Source: Acrocarpospora macrocephala
Lineage (GTDB): Bacteria > Actinomycetota > Actinomycetes > Streptosporangiales > Streptosporangiaceae
Assembly (NCBI RefSeq): GCF_009687865.1
Contig: NZ_BLAE01000034.1
Span: 110,589 to 174,588 of the forward strand
Reading direction: 5' to 3'
Length of the DNA: 64,000 nt
A program made the position numbers and the translations under genes. Positions within the stretch are counted from its first letter, which is position 1. Each line of letters starts with the position of its first letter. The notes below the pieces were generated by a model. The model had not been told where the DNA came from. It searched no databases and saw only the letters and a program-made list of their open reading frames with translations. This document shows, one piece after another, positions 1-7,800 of the stretch.

Positions 1-446
1 ACATCCTTGCCGTCGCGGATCGCCAGCGCGGTGTACTCGAAATCCGCCGACGTGATCGGCTGCCCGTCCGACCACACCGCGTCGGGGTTGATCCGGTAGG
101 TGATCTTCTGCGGCGGACCTGCCGTGAGCTCGGGTTCCGATGCCATGACGTTCGTGGCCACCGGCGTCCACGCGCCATTGACCTTCTTGGGTTCGAACAC
201 CCGTGGAATGGTCGGGATGTCCATGATGAAGGTGCCCCAGATCGAGCCGGCACAGCTCGCGATCCAGTCGGTGCAGTCCGGTTCCTGTTCGGCGCCGATC
301 ACGATGCTCCCGCCCTGACGCACCGTCATGGTCGTGGACGGGCGATCACTGGAACCCTGGCTCGGGCCGCCTCCCCCACTCGTGCACGCGGCTGTGAGAG
401 CTAGGACCGTAAGCCCTGCGGCTCCGAGTCTGATCCGAGTGCTCAT
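1..446 (-). CDS. ABC transporter substrate-binding lipoprotein (family 5), 5' end only
   Basis: The first 148 or so residues of an extracytoplasmic binding protein; the rest lies beyond the window edge. Translation from the ATG at 446 gives a short positively charged N-terminus, a hydrophobic segment and a lipobox LTAAC, so the mature protein should be a membrane-anchored lipoprotein. After a Gly/Ser linker, the segments GGSIVIGAEQEPDC and DAVWSDGQPITSADF are typical of the SBP_bac_5 family, which feeds oligopeptides, dipeptides or nickel to ABC importers. The gene diverges from the TetR gene at 624, and a 19-bp palindrome between them also occurs before the M20 peptidase gene, which suggests co-regulated peptide uptake. 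The substrate is inferred. Confidence 0.85.
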   Translation of the reverse strand, partial: MSTRIRLGAAGLTVLALTAACTSGGGGPSQGSSDRPSTTMTVRQGGSIVIGAEQEPDCTDWIASCAGSIWGTFIMDIPTIPRVFEPKKVNGAWTPVATNVMASEPELTAGPPQKITYRINPDAVWSDGQPITSADFEYTALAIRDGKD

Positions 447-523
447 ACTCTGACCTTTCTGGCAGGTGATGAAGGGAGAGTATGGGCAAGCCAGGCACCA
501 GGCAAGGGCCTTAGGCATGTTTC

Positions 524-542
524 TAGTCATGCTCATTGACTA
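524..542. promoter_or_regulatory. Predicted TetR operator, copy 1
   Basis: Perfect inverted repeat TAGTCA-N7-TGACTA (TAGTCATGCTCATTGACTA) in the divergent intergenic region between the binding-protein gene (starts 446, minus) and the TetR gene (starts about 624, plus). The same sequence with one changed spacer base recurs at 2429-2447 before the M20 peptidase gene. On the plus strand TATGCT at 541-546 is a possible -10 for the TetR gene; on the minus strand TAGAAA lies where the -10 would fall. Confidence 0.7.
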
Positions 543-623
543 TGCTGAAGTCCGGCAGGGCGGTCAGCCGGTGCGAAAATGCGTGCACCAGCGGTGGCTT
601 TTGGTCGACGAGGGAGGCTCTTG

Positions 624-1388
624 GTGGCATCAGCACGCCAGTCAAAGGAGAATCGGTCAAAGGGGGAGACCCGGCCGCGCCGCGCCCGCGACAGCCTCAA
701 CAGGGAGATGATCCTCGCGGCCGCCGAGAAGATCGCCTTGAGGGATGGCTTGGACGGGTTGACCTTCCAGGAGCTTGGAGCCGAGCTTGAGGCACATCCG
801 ACGTCGCTCTACCGCCACTTCAAGGACAAGGACGAACTGCTTCTTGAGCTGGTCGACGGCCTGAGGGCCCGGTCATACGGTGGCACCCTCACACCTACCG
901 ACGACTGGCGTGCCGATCTGCGGGCGATCTCCCAGCGGGTGCGCGAGCACTACCTCCGCTACGCGCCGTTCGCGCAGCAGATGGTCATGCGCACCACGCG
1001 ACGTCCGGTGGAGTTCTCCAACGTCGAGTTCACTCTGGACGCCGTACGGCGTGCCGGAGTCGACGACGACGAGGTGGCGCTCGTGCAGCGCGCTCTCGGC
1101 AACTTCGTGCGCGCCGTGGCGAGCCTGGAGGCGGCCGTCCACGCGCTCGACCCCGAGGTGCGGCGCAGGGACGAGCTCGCCTGGCAGGTGGAATACCGCC
1201 AGCTCGACCCGGACTCGTACCCCACGATCGCCCACTACGCGGAGCGGCTCCCGAGCCTCGGCGGCCCGGGCGCCTTCGACATCGGCCTGGAGATGATGCT
1301 CGACGCGATCGAGGTGCGCGCCGAACGGTCACGGGCGCGTCAACGCGTCGAGCAGTCCGGCGACGAGGAGCGCTCGCTCGGCGAGTGA
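624..1388 (+). CDS. TetR/AcrR family transcriptional regulator
   Basis: A 254-residue repressor-type protein. The N-terminal helix-turn-helix (about residues 23-80) reads NREMILAAAEKIA...GLTFQELGAELEAHPTSLYRHF, a clear TetR DNA-binding domain. The remainder is an all-helical ligand-binding/dimerisation domain of the TetR_C type. The GTG at 624 (or TTG at 621) is preferred over the ATG at 579 because AGGGAGG sits at 611-617. The gene diverges from a peptide-type binding protein, and its 3' end overlaps the convergent M20 peptidase gene by 60 bp. The shared palindromes at 524-542 and 2428-2448 make it the likely local regulator of both. The ligand is unknown; a peptide or amino acid derivative is plausible. 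Confidence 0.88.
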   Translation: MASARQSKENRSKGETRPRRARDSLNREMILAAAEKIALRDGLDGLTFQELGAELEAHPTSLYRHFKDKDELLLELVDGLRARSYGGTLTPTDDWRADLRAISQRVREHYLRYAPFAQQMVMRTTRRPVEFSNVEFTLDAVRRAGVDDDEVALVQRALGNFVRAVASLEAAVHALDPEVRRRDELAWQVEYRQLDPDSYPTIAHYAERLPSLGGPGAFDIGLEMMLDAIEVRAERSRARQRVEQSGDEERSLGE

Positions 1389-2417
1389 GGCCATATCGGC
1401 CCACTCGTGCTCCGCGTGCGCGCCGTCGCCCAGCGGGCCGAGCCCATCGAGGGTGGGGATTCCGAGCGCGCCCGTGAAGTTCGCGTCCGACGCTCCCCCG
1501 ACCGCCACCTCGTCGAGTTCGGGCAGGCCGAGATCGGCCGCGACCTTGCGGGCCGTCGCGTACAGCTCCCGGGAGCCCGCGGGCTCCAGCGGCGGGCGGT
1601 TGATCGTGCCGTCGACCCGGACCGCCGTCCCCGGGACGCTGGAGGAGAGCGCATGCATTCGCTCGTCAACCCGCGTCAGCTCGGCCAGGTCCCAGGCGCG
1701 GACGTCCACGCGCAGGTGCGCTTGCGCGGGCACGGTGTTCGTGGTGGTGCCCGCGCGCGCGACGGTCGGGGTGACCGTGGTGCCGCGCTCGGGGTCGGCC
1801 AGTGCCGATACGGCCAAGACCTGCGCCGCAAGCTCAAGCAACGCGTTCACCCCGCGTTCGGGCTCCAACCCGGCGTGGGCCGCCCTGCCGGTGATGTCGA
1901 TGCTGTAGAACGAACCACCCTTGCGGGCCGTCTTGACCGCCCCTGCCTGACTTGGCTCCAATACGAGTACGGCACCGCGGGAACCGGCCACGTCTTCGAC
2001 GAGTGCCCGCGAGGTCGGAGAGCCGACCTCCTCGTCGCCGGTGATCAGAACACTCACCGCGGCAGGATCACGACACTCGGCGAGCGCGGCGAATGCCGCC
2101 ACCAGCCCGGCCTTCATGTCGAAGACACCCGGACCGTACGCGCGGCCGCCCTCGATGCGGAACGGACGGCGGGCGGTCGTGCCGAGTGGCCACACCGTGT
2201 CGACATGACCAAGCAGCAGCACCCCACCTTCGCCGGACGCACGCCACAGCATGTGCGGCGTTCCGCGTACTTCGACGATCTCCGCCGGCCTGCCGAGCAG
2301 CGGCTCTCCCCAGGACTGCATCAGCGCGTAACAGCGCTCCAGCCCTTCGCTGTGGCCGGACGGCGACTCGACGGCCACCAGGGCGGAAAGGCGCTCGCAC
2401 AACAAGGCATGATCCAT
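1329..2417 (-). CDS. M20 family metallopeptidase (glutamate carboxypeptidase/CPG2-like)
   Basis: About 362 residues. It has the M20 metal-site series: LLGHVDTVWP (His and the bridging Asp region), a DMKAG segment, TGDEEVGSPTSR with the catalytic and metal Glu pair, and HAGLEPERGVNALLELA, typical of the dimerisation/lid domain of CPG2-like enzymes. These are zinc exopeptidases that release C-terminal Glu or deacylate amino acids; the exact substrate cannot be read. Upstream ATGs at 2441 and 2435 lie inside a palindromic operator between a good -35 and -10, so the ATG at 2417 is chosen; it would be translated from a leaderless transcript. The 3' end overlaps the convergent TetR gene. Confidence 0.88.
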   Translation of the reverse strand: MDHALLCERLSALVAVESPSGHSEGLERCYALMQSWGEPLLGRPAEIVEVRGTPHMLWRASGEGGVLLLGHVDTVWPLGTTARRPFRIEGGRAYGPGVFDMKAGLVAAFAALAECRDPAAVSVLITGDEEVGSPTSRALVEDVAGSRGAVLVLEPSQAGAVKTARKGGSFYSIDITGRAAHAGLEPERGVNALLELAAQVLAVSALADPERGTTVTPTVARAGTTTNTVPAQAHLRVDVRAWDLAELTRVDERMHALSSSVPGTAVRVDGTINRPPLEPAGSRELYATARKVAADLGLPELDEVAVGGASDANFTGALGIPTLDGLGPLGDGAHAEHEWADMASLAERALLVAGLLDALTRP

Positions 2418-2424
2418 GGCCAGA

Positions 2425-2453
2425 ACTGTAGTCATGCACATTGACTACATCAA
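2425..2453 (-). promoter_or_regulatory. Promoter with embedded TetR operator (copy 2) for the M20 peptidase
   Basis: On the minus strand, TTGATG (2453-2448) and TACAGT (2430-2425) are spaced by exactly 17 bp. The spacer is almost entirely an inverted repeat GTAGTCA-N7-TGACTAC (2428-2448), whose core matches the palindrome at 524-542. The predicted start of transcription falls at about 2418, on or next to the ATG at 2417, suggesting a leaderless mRNA. A repressor bound here would block RNA polymerase directly. Confidence 0.7.
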
Positions 2454-2614
2454 GGGCTGGCAACATGGCCATCATTCTTCGCTAACGACGCCCATCTCAC
2501 AGAGGACAGAGACACTGGGAAGTTCCCTCGACCGCGACGTATTCAACACGCACGGCATCTCACGTTCAGGGCGACCCGCGCGTCTTCACAGCAGAGAGAG
2601 CGAAAGGAACCGAC

Positions 2615-3127
2615 ATGAGGACTCGCCACACGGTGGTGGACACCACCCTTGGGCCGGTCACGATCGTCGCGAGCGACGACGCGGTCACGGGCCTGTACTT
2701 CCGGCACCACATCCGCCGCCCCGCGCAGGAGACGTTCGGTCCCGCGGTCGCGAACGCCGACGACACGCTGCTCGCCGAGGCGGCCGCGCAGCTGGCGGCC
2801 TACCTCGACGGCCGCCGGCGTGGCTTCGACCTGCCGCTGCGAGCGGAGGGGGACACGTTCCAGCAGGCGGTGTGGAGCATTGTGAACGAGATCCCGTTCG
2901 GCGAGACGACGACCTACGGGCGCATCGCGGAACGACTCGGCGACCGCACCCTCGCCTACCGCGTCGGTCAGGCGGTCGGCGCGAACCCGCTGTGCATCTT
3001 CGTGCCGTGTCACCGAGTACTCGGCGCGAACGGGTCCCTCACCGGCTACGCCGGCGGACTGAAGCGCAAGCAGGCACTGCTGGAGCTCGAGGAGCCCGTC
3101 CAGGTCCGCGCCGGACGGTTGTTCTGA
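2615..3127 (+). CDS. ogt: Methylated-DNA--protein-cysteine S-methyltransferase
   Basis: A suicide alkyltransferase of 170 residues that moves alkyl groups from O6-alkylguanine (and O4-alkylthymine) in DNA to its own cysteine. The active site is IFVPCHRVLG with the acceptor Cys in PCHR. The upstream PFGETTTYGRIAERLG is the DNA-binding helix-turn-helix region, and LTGYAGGLKRKQALLELE is the usual C-terminal signature. GAAAGGA precedes the ATG. It is the first gene of an alkylation-repair cluster: a sigma factor, a second alkyltransferase and an Ada-like protein follow on the same strand, the first after a 29-bp gap. Confidence 0.93.
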   Translation: MRTRHTVVDTTLGPVTIVASDDAVTGLYFRHHIRRPAQETFGPAVANADDTLLAEAAAQLAAYLDGRRRGFDLPLRAEGDTFQQAVWSIVNEIPFGETTTYGRIAERLGDRTLAYRVGQAVGANPLCIFVPCHRVLGANGSLTGYAGGLKRKQALLELEEPVQVRAGRLF

Positions 3128-3156
3128 CGGAGCCTGCGTCCAGCGATTTCAATGGG

Positions 3157-3654
3157 ATGAAGATGAAACAAGCGTTCGAGAAGGTGGTCGCGCGGCACGG
3201 CACCACCGTGCTGCGCGTCTGCCGCGCACTCCTGGGCGTGCATGACGCCGACGACGCCTGGTCGGAGACCTTCCTGTCAGCAATGCGCGCCTACCCCGAC
3301 CTGCCGGACACGGCGAACGTGGAAGCCTGGCTCGTGACCATCGCCCGCCGCAAGGCAATCGACGTGCACCGGGCCGCGAAACGGACCCCGCTGACCATCG
3401 AAGCCCTCCCCGAGGCGCCGACCAACCTCGGCATCCCCGGAGCGGACGACACGAACCTCTGGGACGCGGTGGCGAAGCTGCCCGACAAGCAGCGCCAAGC
3501 CATCACCTTCCGATACCTCGCCGGGATGTCGCACGCGGAGATCGCGGCGATCCTCGGCGGCACCGTCGACGCGGCCCGAAGAGCCGCGGCCGACGGGCTG
3601 AACAACCTCAGAAAGAACTATCCGGGCGCACACCCGAAAGGAGCATCCTCATGA
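3157..3654 (+). CDS. Sigma-70 family RNA polymerase sigma factor (ECF-like)
   Basis: 165 residues with two sigma domains. Region 2 (about 7-72) includes DADDAWSETFLSAMRAYPDL and VEAWLVTIARRKAIDVHR. Region 4 (about 98-152) includes LPDKQRQAITFRYLAGMSHAEIAAILGGTVDAARR. Regions 1 and 3 are absent, as in ECF sigma factors. The ATG at 3157 is used; a second in-frame ATG lies two codons on. The stop overlaps the start of the next gene (ATGA), so sigma factor and second alkyltransferase should be translationally coupled. This is the place where an anti-sigma gene normally sits. It probably directs the alkylation response, including its own operon; that is inference. Confidence 0.85.
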   Translation: MKMKQAFEKVVARHGTTVLRVCRALLGVHDADDAWSETFLSAMRAYPDLPDTANVEAWLVTIARRKAIDVHRAAKRTPLTIEALPEAPTNLGIPGADDTNLWDAVAKLPDKQRQAITFRYLAGMSHAEIAAILGGTVDAARRAAADGLNNLRKNYPGAHPKGASS

Positions 3655-4268
3655 GCGACATCCGACCCGATGACGACACTCTCAGCGTGCTGTCGGCGCC
3701 CATCGACCCTGACACCCTCGCCCGCCTCCACGCCCGGCTCGTACGCGACGCCGAGGCCAACGGGCTCGTGGACGTCGCGTACACCACCATCGACTCCCCG
3801 GTCGGGAAGCTGCTTCTCGCGGCAACCCCGAAGGGCCTGGTCCGGGTCGCGTACGCGAACGAGGACCACGACCGCGTGCTGGAGACTCTGGCGCAGAAGA
3901 TCAGCCCCCGCGTCCTGCGCGCACCCCGCCGACTCGACGACGCTGCCCGCGAGATCGACGAGTACTTCGACCGCCGCCGGAAGGCGTTCGATCTGCCCCT
4001 CGACCTGTCGCTGTCGCACGGGTTCCGGCAGCTCGTACAGCGGCACCTGCCCGAGATCGGCTACGGGCAGACCCGCAGCTACCGGCAGGTCGCCGAGCTC
4101 GTCGGCAACCCGAAGGCCGTCCGCGCCGTCGGCACCGCCTGCGCGACCAACCCCCTCCCCGTCGTCGTTCCCTGCCACCGCGTGCTCCGCGCCGACGGCG
4201 CCCTCGGCGGCTACATCGGCGGCCTCGACGCCAAGACCACCCTGCTCAACCTGGAGGCCGCAGCATGA
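3651..4268 (+). CDS. Second methylated-DNA--protein-cysteine methyltransferase, with N-terminal extension
   Basis: 205 residues. Residues about 46-205 form an Ogt/MGMT domain with active site VVVPCHRVLRADG and the C-terminal GGYIGGLDAKTTLLNLE. The first 40 or so residues are extra compared with ordinary Ogt proteins and contain IDPDTLARLHARLVRDAE, a short helix pattern that resembles the N-terminal sigma-binding part of some anti-sigma factors. The gene overlaps the sigma factor gene by ATGA and overlaps the next gene in the same way. A role in sensing alkylation and controlling the sigma factor is a hypothesis from this arrangement; DNA repair activity is the safe call. Confidence 0.9.
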   Translation: MSDIRPDDDTLSVLSAPIDPDTLARLHARLVRDAEANGLVDVAYTTIDSPVGKLLLAATPKGLVRVAYANEDHDRVLETLAQKISPRVLRAPRRLDDAAREIDEYFDRRRKAFDLPLDLSLSHGFRQLVQRHLPEIGYGQTRSYRQVAELVGNPKAVRAVGTACATNPLPVVVPCHRVLRADGALGGYIGGLDAKTTLLNLEAAA

Positions 4269-4648
4269 CCCCCACCACCAAGCCCCGGACCGATCCGTGG
4301 CGCGACCGCCATCCGCTCCGGTCAGCGCCACACTCTGGCCCTCGTCTTCCACGACGCCGCATGAACCCTGCGAAGAGCTACACGCTCACCGGACCGAACG
4401 GCCGCACTTTCTCGTCCCCCGTCAAGGGCGAATGGGGCGGCCACCACGGCAGCCGGATCTACGGTCGGCTCGACTGCCCGGCGGCGCTGCGCGCCATCGC
4501 CCGCGGCGGCTACGTGAAACACCGCGTCTTCTTCGCCGACGAGGCCACAGCGATCGCCGCCGGCTACCGCCCCTGCGGCACCTGCTGCAACGACCGCTAC
4601 GCGGCCTGGAAGGCTGCGCACGACCGGGGCGAATCACGGAAACCGTGA
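4265..4648 (+). CDS. Ada-type metal-binding domain protein
   Basis: 127 residues, last gene of the alkylation operon, overlapping the previous stop (ATGA). The core (about 60-115) resembles the N-terminal Ada domain that repairs methylphosphotriesters: GRLDCPAAL carries the cysteine equivalent to the Ada acceptor Cys38, and AGYRPCGTC carries the Cys69/Cys72 pair. The fourth zinc ligand of Ada (Cys42) appears to be replaced in PAAL, so metal binding may differ. The first 32 residues look like low-complexity leader sequence, and the ATG at 4361 is an alternative start. No AraC helix-turn-helix is attached, so gene activation would have to come from the sigma factor upstream. Confidence 0.75.
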   Translation: MTPTTKPRTDPWRDRHPLRSAPHSGPRLPRRRMNPAKSYTLTGPNGRTFSSPVKGEWGGHHGSRIYGRLDCPAALRAIARGGYVKHRVFFADEATAIAAGYRPCGTCCNDRYAAWKAAHDRGESRKP

Positions 4649-4785
4649 CCACTGCGCCTGCCGGAGGTGGACGCGCCGACCCTGATGGAATCGGGGGTAC
4701 GCCACGTCCACGCTGACTGGCGCGGCCTGCCGGCCCCCGGCTCGCGCGACATCCTCACCGATCTCGGCATCCGCCAGTAGGCGAT

Positions 4786-4819
4786 GGCAAGGCCGTGTCA
4801 AGGCGGCCTGCCGATGCTC
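4786..4819. repeat. 34-bp element, copy A (same distance before a start codon as copy B)
   Basis: Begins GGCAAGGCCGTGTCAAG and ends CTGCCGATGCTC, 6 nt before the ATG at 4826. Copy B at 9799-9832 matches at 31 of 34 positions and ends 6 nt before the GTG at 9839. Equal placement suggests a shared promoter/operator rather than a mobile-element scar. Confidence 0.6.
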
Positions 4820-4825
4820 CCGGAT

Positions 4826-7800
4826 ATGAGACACCCCCGGCGGCTGCTCCTCATCGGCGCCACGATCGCCGCCAGTCTGGCCACCCTGCTCACCCCCGCG
4901 ACCCCCGCGCTGGCCGAGCCACCGGCGCCCGCCCCGACCTCACCGCCGCAGCATCTCGAACTGTCGTCCGTCCAGCCGGAGTTACGCGACCGGGTGCTGG
5001 GCGCGAACTGGCAGAAGTCCAACGACCTCGCCGTCACCACGGCCGGTGACGCGACCGGGTTCCACGTGTTCACGGCGACGGCCGCCACGGGCTACCAGTG
5101 GCGGACCGTCGCCACCCTCACCGAGCCCGGCATGGACACCGACCAGTGGATCGGCAACGCCTGCCTCACCGGATCCGGCACCAAGATCGTGGCCGTCTAC
5201 GCGCCGCGCTACTTCACCAACCGCGACTGGCTGTTCAGCCGGGGCGCCTTCGCCGCGATCATCGACGCCAAGACCGGCGCCGTCACCAAGCTCAGAGACC
5301 AGGTGACGCTCGCCTACTTCAACCCGGGCTGCGGCGCCGGTGACACGGTCGCGCTCACGCAGGGCGTCAGCGAGCAGCACGGCACCACCCGCCTGCTCAC
5401 CGTCGACACCGCCGCCAAGCGCGTGACCCGGGCCGTCGTGGCCACCGGCCAGCTCACCTCGGCCGTCCCCGTGGGGGACACGGTGGTGGCGGCCGACGGG
5501 GCGCGGCTCGTGGAGGTGCGGGCGGGCGGCGAGCTCACCCAGCTCGCGGCCACCGACTCGGTGCCGTTCGACCTGCGCGCGACCGCCGACGGCGGCGTGG
5601 CCTTCGCCACCCGCGACGGTGCGTCGGTCAAGGTCCGGCAGTACCTGCGCGGGGAGACCCGCGAATTGGCGTCCGGCCCGCTGGGCGAACTGACGGTGCA
5701 GGCCGGCACGAACGGCCGCGTCTTCCTCGTCGGCCGGGCCGACCGGCAGGGCGCCCTGCCGCAGGGCGTGTCACTCCTGGACGCCCCGGCGGCGGCCGAC
5801 ATCTCCTCCGAGGGCGGCCTCGCCGTCACCGCGGCGGCCCGGCGCGGCCTGCGCGCGGGACCCGGCGCCCCGCCCGCCGGACCGCCGGACGCCACCGCCC
5901 AGGGCGACGACCGCTCCGGTGCCGGCACGGAGGTGCCGGACGCCGAGCCCGTCGACATCGCCGCGCAGGTCGTCACGACCAAGAGCGCCGTCGGCTTCCA
6001 GGTGCAGCCGGGCGCCGACCTCGCCCCGTCGGCGGCCTCCGGACGCGTGACCAACCCCAAACTGGCGCTGACCCTCAGACCGGCGGGCCCCGCCGTGACC
6101 ACGGCCGTCTCCGGGACCGTCGACACCGGATACACGTGCGCCGTCCCGCGCAACGACCCCGCGACGCAGGTCTACCAGCCGCACTGGCGGCAGGTGGAGT
6201 GGGCCGTGGACCAGCTCGTCTTCAAGAACCGGCTGACCGTGACCCGGCCGACCGGCTGGAAGGGCTCCGGGCTGCCCGCGTGGAACCCGCAGACCGAGTT
6301 CCCCATCCCGGACCTGCAGGGCGGCGGGCGCATCCCGGTGTCGATCATGTTCGGCATCCTGGCGCAGGAGTCGAACCTGTGGCAGGCCCAGCGCAGCGTG
6401 CTGGAGGGCGAGACCGGGAACCCGCTGGTCGGCAACTACTACGGCGTCAACATCTACGACGACAACCCGGCCAACGACTGGGACGTCGACTTCGGCCGGG
6501 CCGACTGCGGCTACGGCATCTCGCAGCAGACCGACAACATGCGCAAGGACGGGTCCCTCTGGAGCGCCGCCAAGCAGAAGCGGGTGGCGCTCGACTACGT
6601 CACCAACATCGCGGCGGGCATGTCGACCCTGGCCCAGAAGTGGAACGAGATCTGGACCGACACCAACGGGGTGGCGAAGGTCCACAACGGTGACCCGTCG
6701 AAGATCGAGAACTGGTATCTCGCCGTCTGGGCGTACAACTCCGGCTGGCACTCCAAGGCCGACGCCTGGAAGATCGACGGCAACGGCACGCCGAACCTCG
6801 GCGCGTGGGGTGTGGGCTGGCTGAACAACCCCGCCAACCCGTCCTACCGGCAGGACCGCCGCCCGTTCCTGGACAACAACAGCTACGCCGACGCGGCGCA
6901 CCCGCAGGACTGGCCCTACCAGGAGAAGGTCCTGGGCTGGGCGGCGTGGCCGATCACCAAGACCTACTTCGACGCCGCCCAGAACAAGAACGTCACCGAG
7001 GGCGGCTACAACTACGCGTGGTGGACCAGCGACGGCGCCCGCACGATGATCGTGCCGACGATCTCCAACACGGGGATCGTCGACAACAACACCTTCTGCG
7101 CGCCCGGCAACGAGTGCCAGCCGCCGTCGACAGGCAACGGGCGCGGCACCTGCCTGCGGTCCGACTCCAAATGCTGGTGGCACCTGCCCAAGGAGTGGAA
7201 GGACTGCCCGTCGGCCTGCGGCAACGAGGCGTCGCTGCGGTACGACTCGACCTGGGGCGGCACGGAACGCGCCGAACCGCAGGACCACTGGTACTCCTGC
7301 CACACGCCCGGGCTGCCGTACATCAGCGGGGACACGAAGAACGTCCTGATCGTCGACGACGGGAAGCAGTACGCGATCCGCGGCGGCTGCAACAACGCCG
7401 GGTGGGACAACCACGGCACGCTGAGCTTCGAGTTCGCCCAGGACTCGGCGGGGCGGGTGCCCGCCAGGGCCGACTTCCAGCAGCTCGGCAGCGGATTCGG
7501 CGGGCACGAGTGGTTCGCGTACACGCGGATGGGCCTGCGCAACGGCGACGTGATGAAGGTGACCGGCACCTGGGAGCTCGACCAGCACATCAACGGGTGG
7601 GCCCGGGTCCTCGTCCACATCCCGAAACGACGGGCGGAGACCCAGCAGGCCCCCTACACCATCCACATCGGCGACGGCTCCGCGGAGTACCGCACCCTGA
7701 ACCAGAGCCGGGAGGCGAACGAGTGGTACAACCTGGGCGTCTTCGAGTTCAAGGGGGCCCAGAAACCGAAGGTGTCGCTCACCAACCTGAACAACGAGGG

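Noticed and set aside
1407..2444. 345-codon plus-strand frame opposite the M20 peptidase
   Set aside because: Arg-rich shadow of the peptidase gene without recognisable motifs.
4667..4780. Short open frame continuing after the Ada-like stop (GVRHVHADWRGLPAPGSRDIL) in the same frame
   Set aside because: No clear ribosome binding site and only 37 codons; it may be the tail of a lost gene or of a longer Ada-like ancestor, but I cannot assign it.
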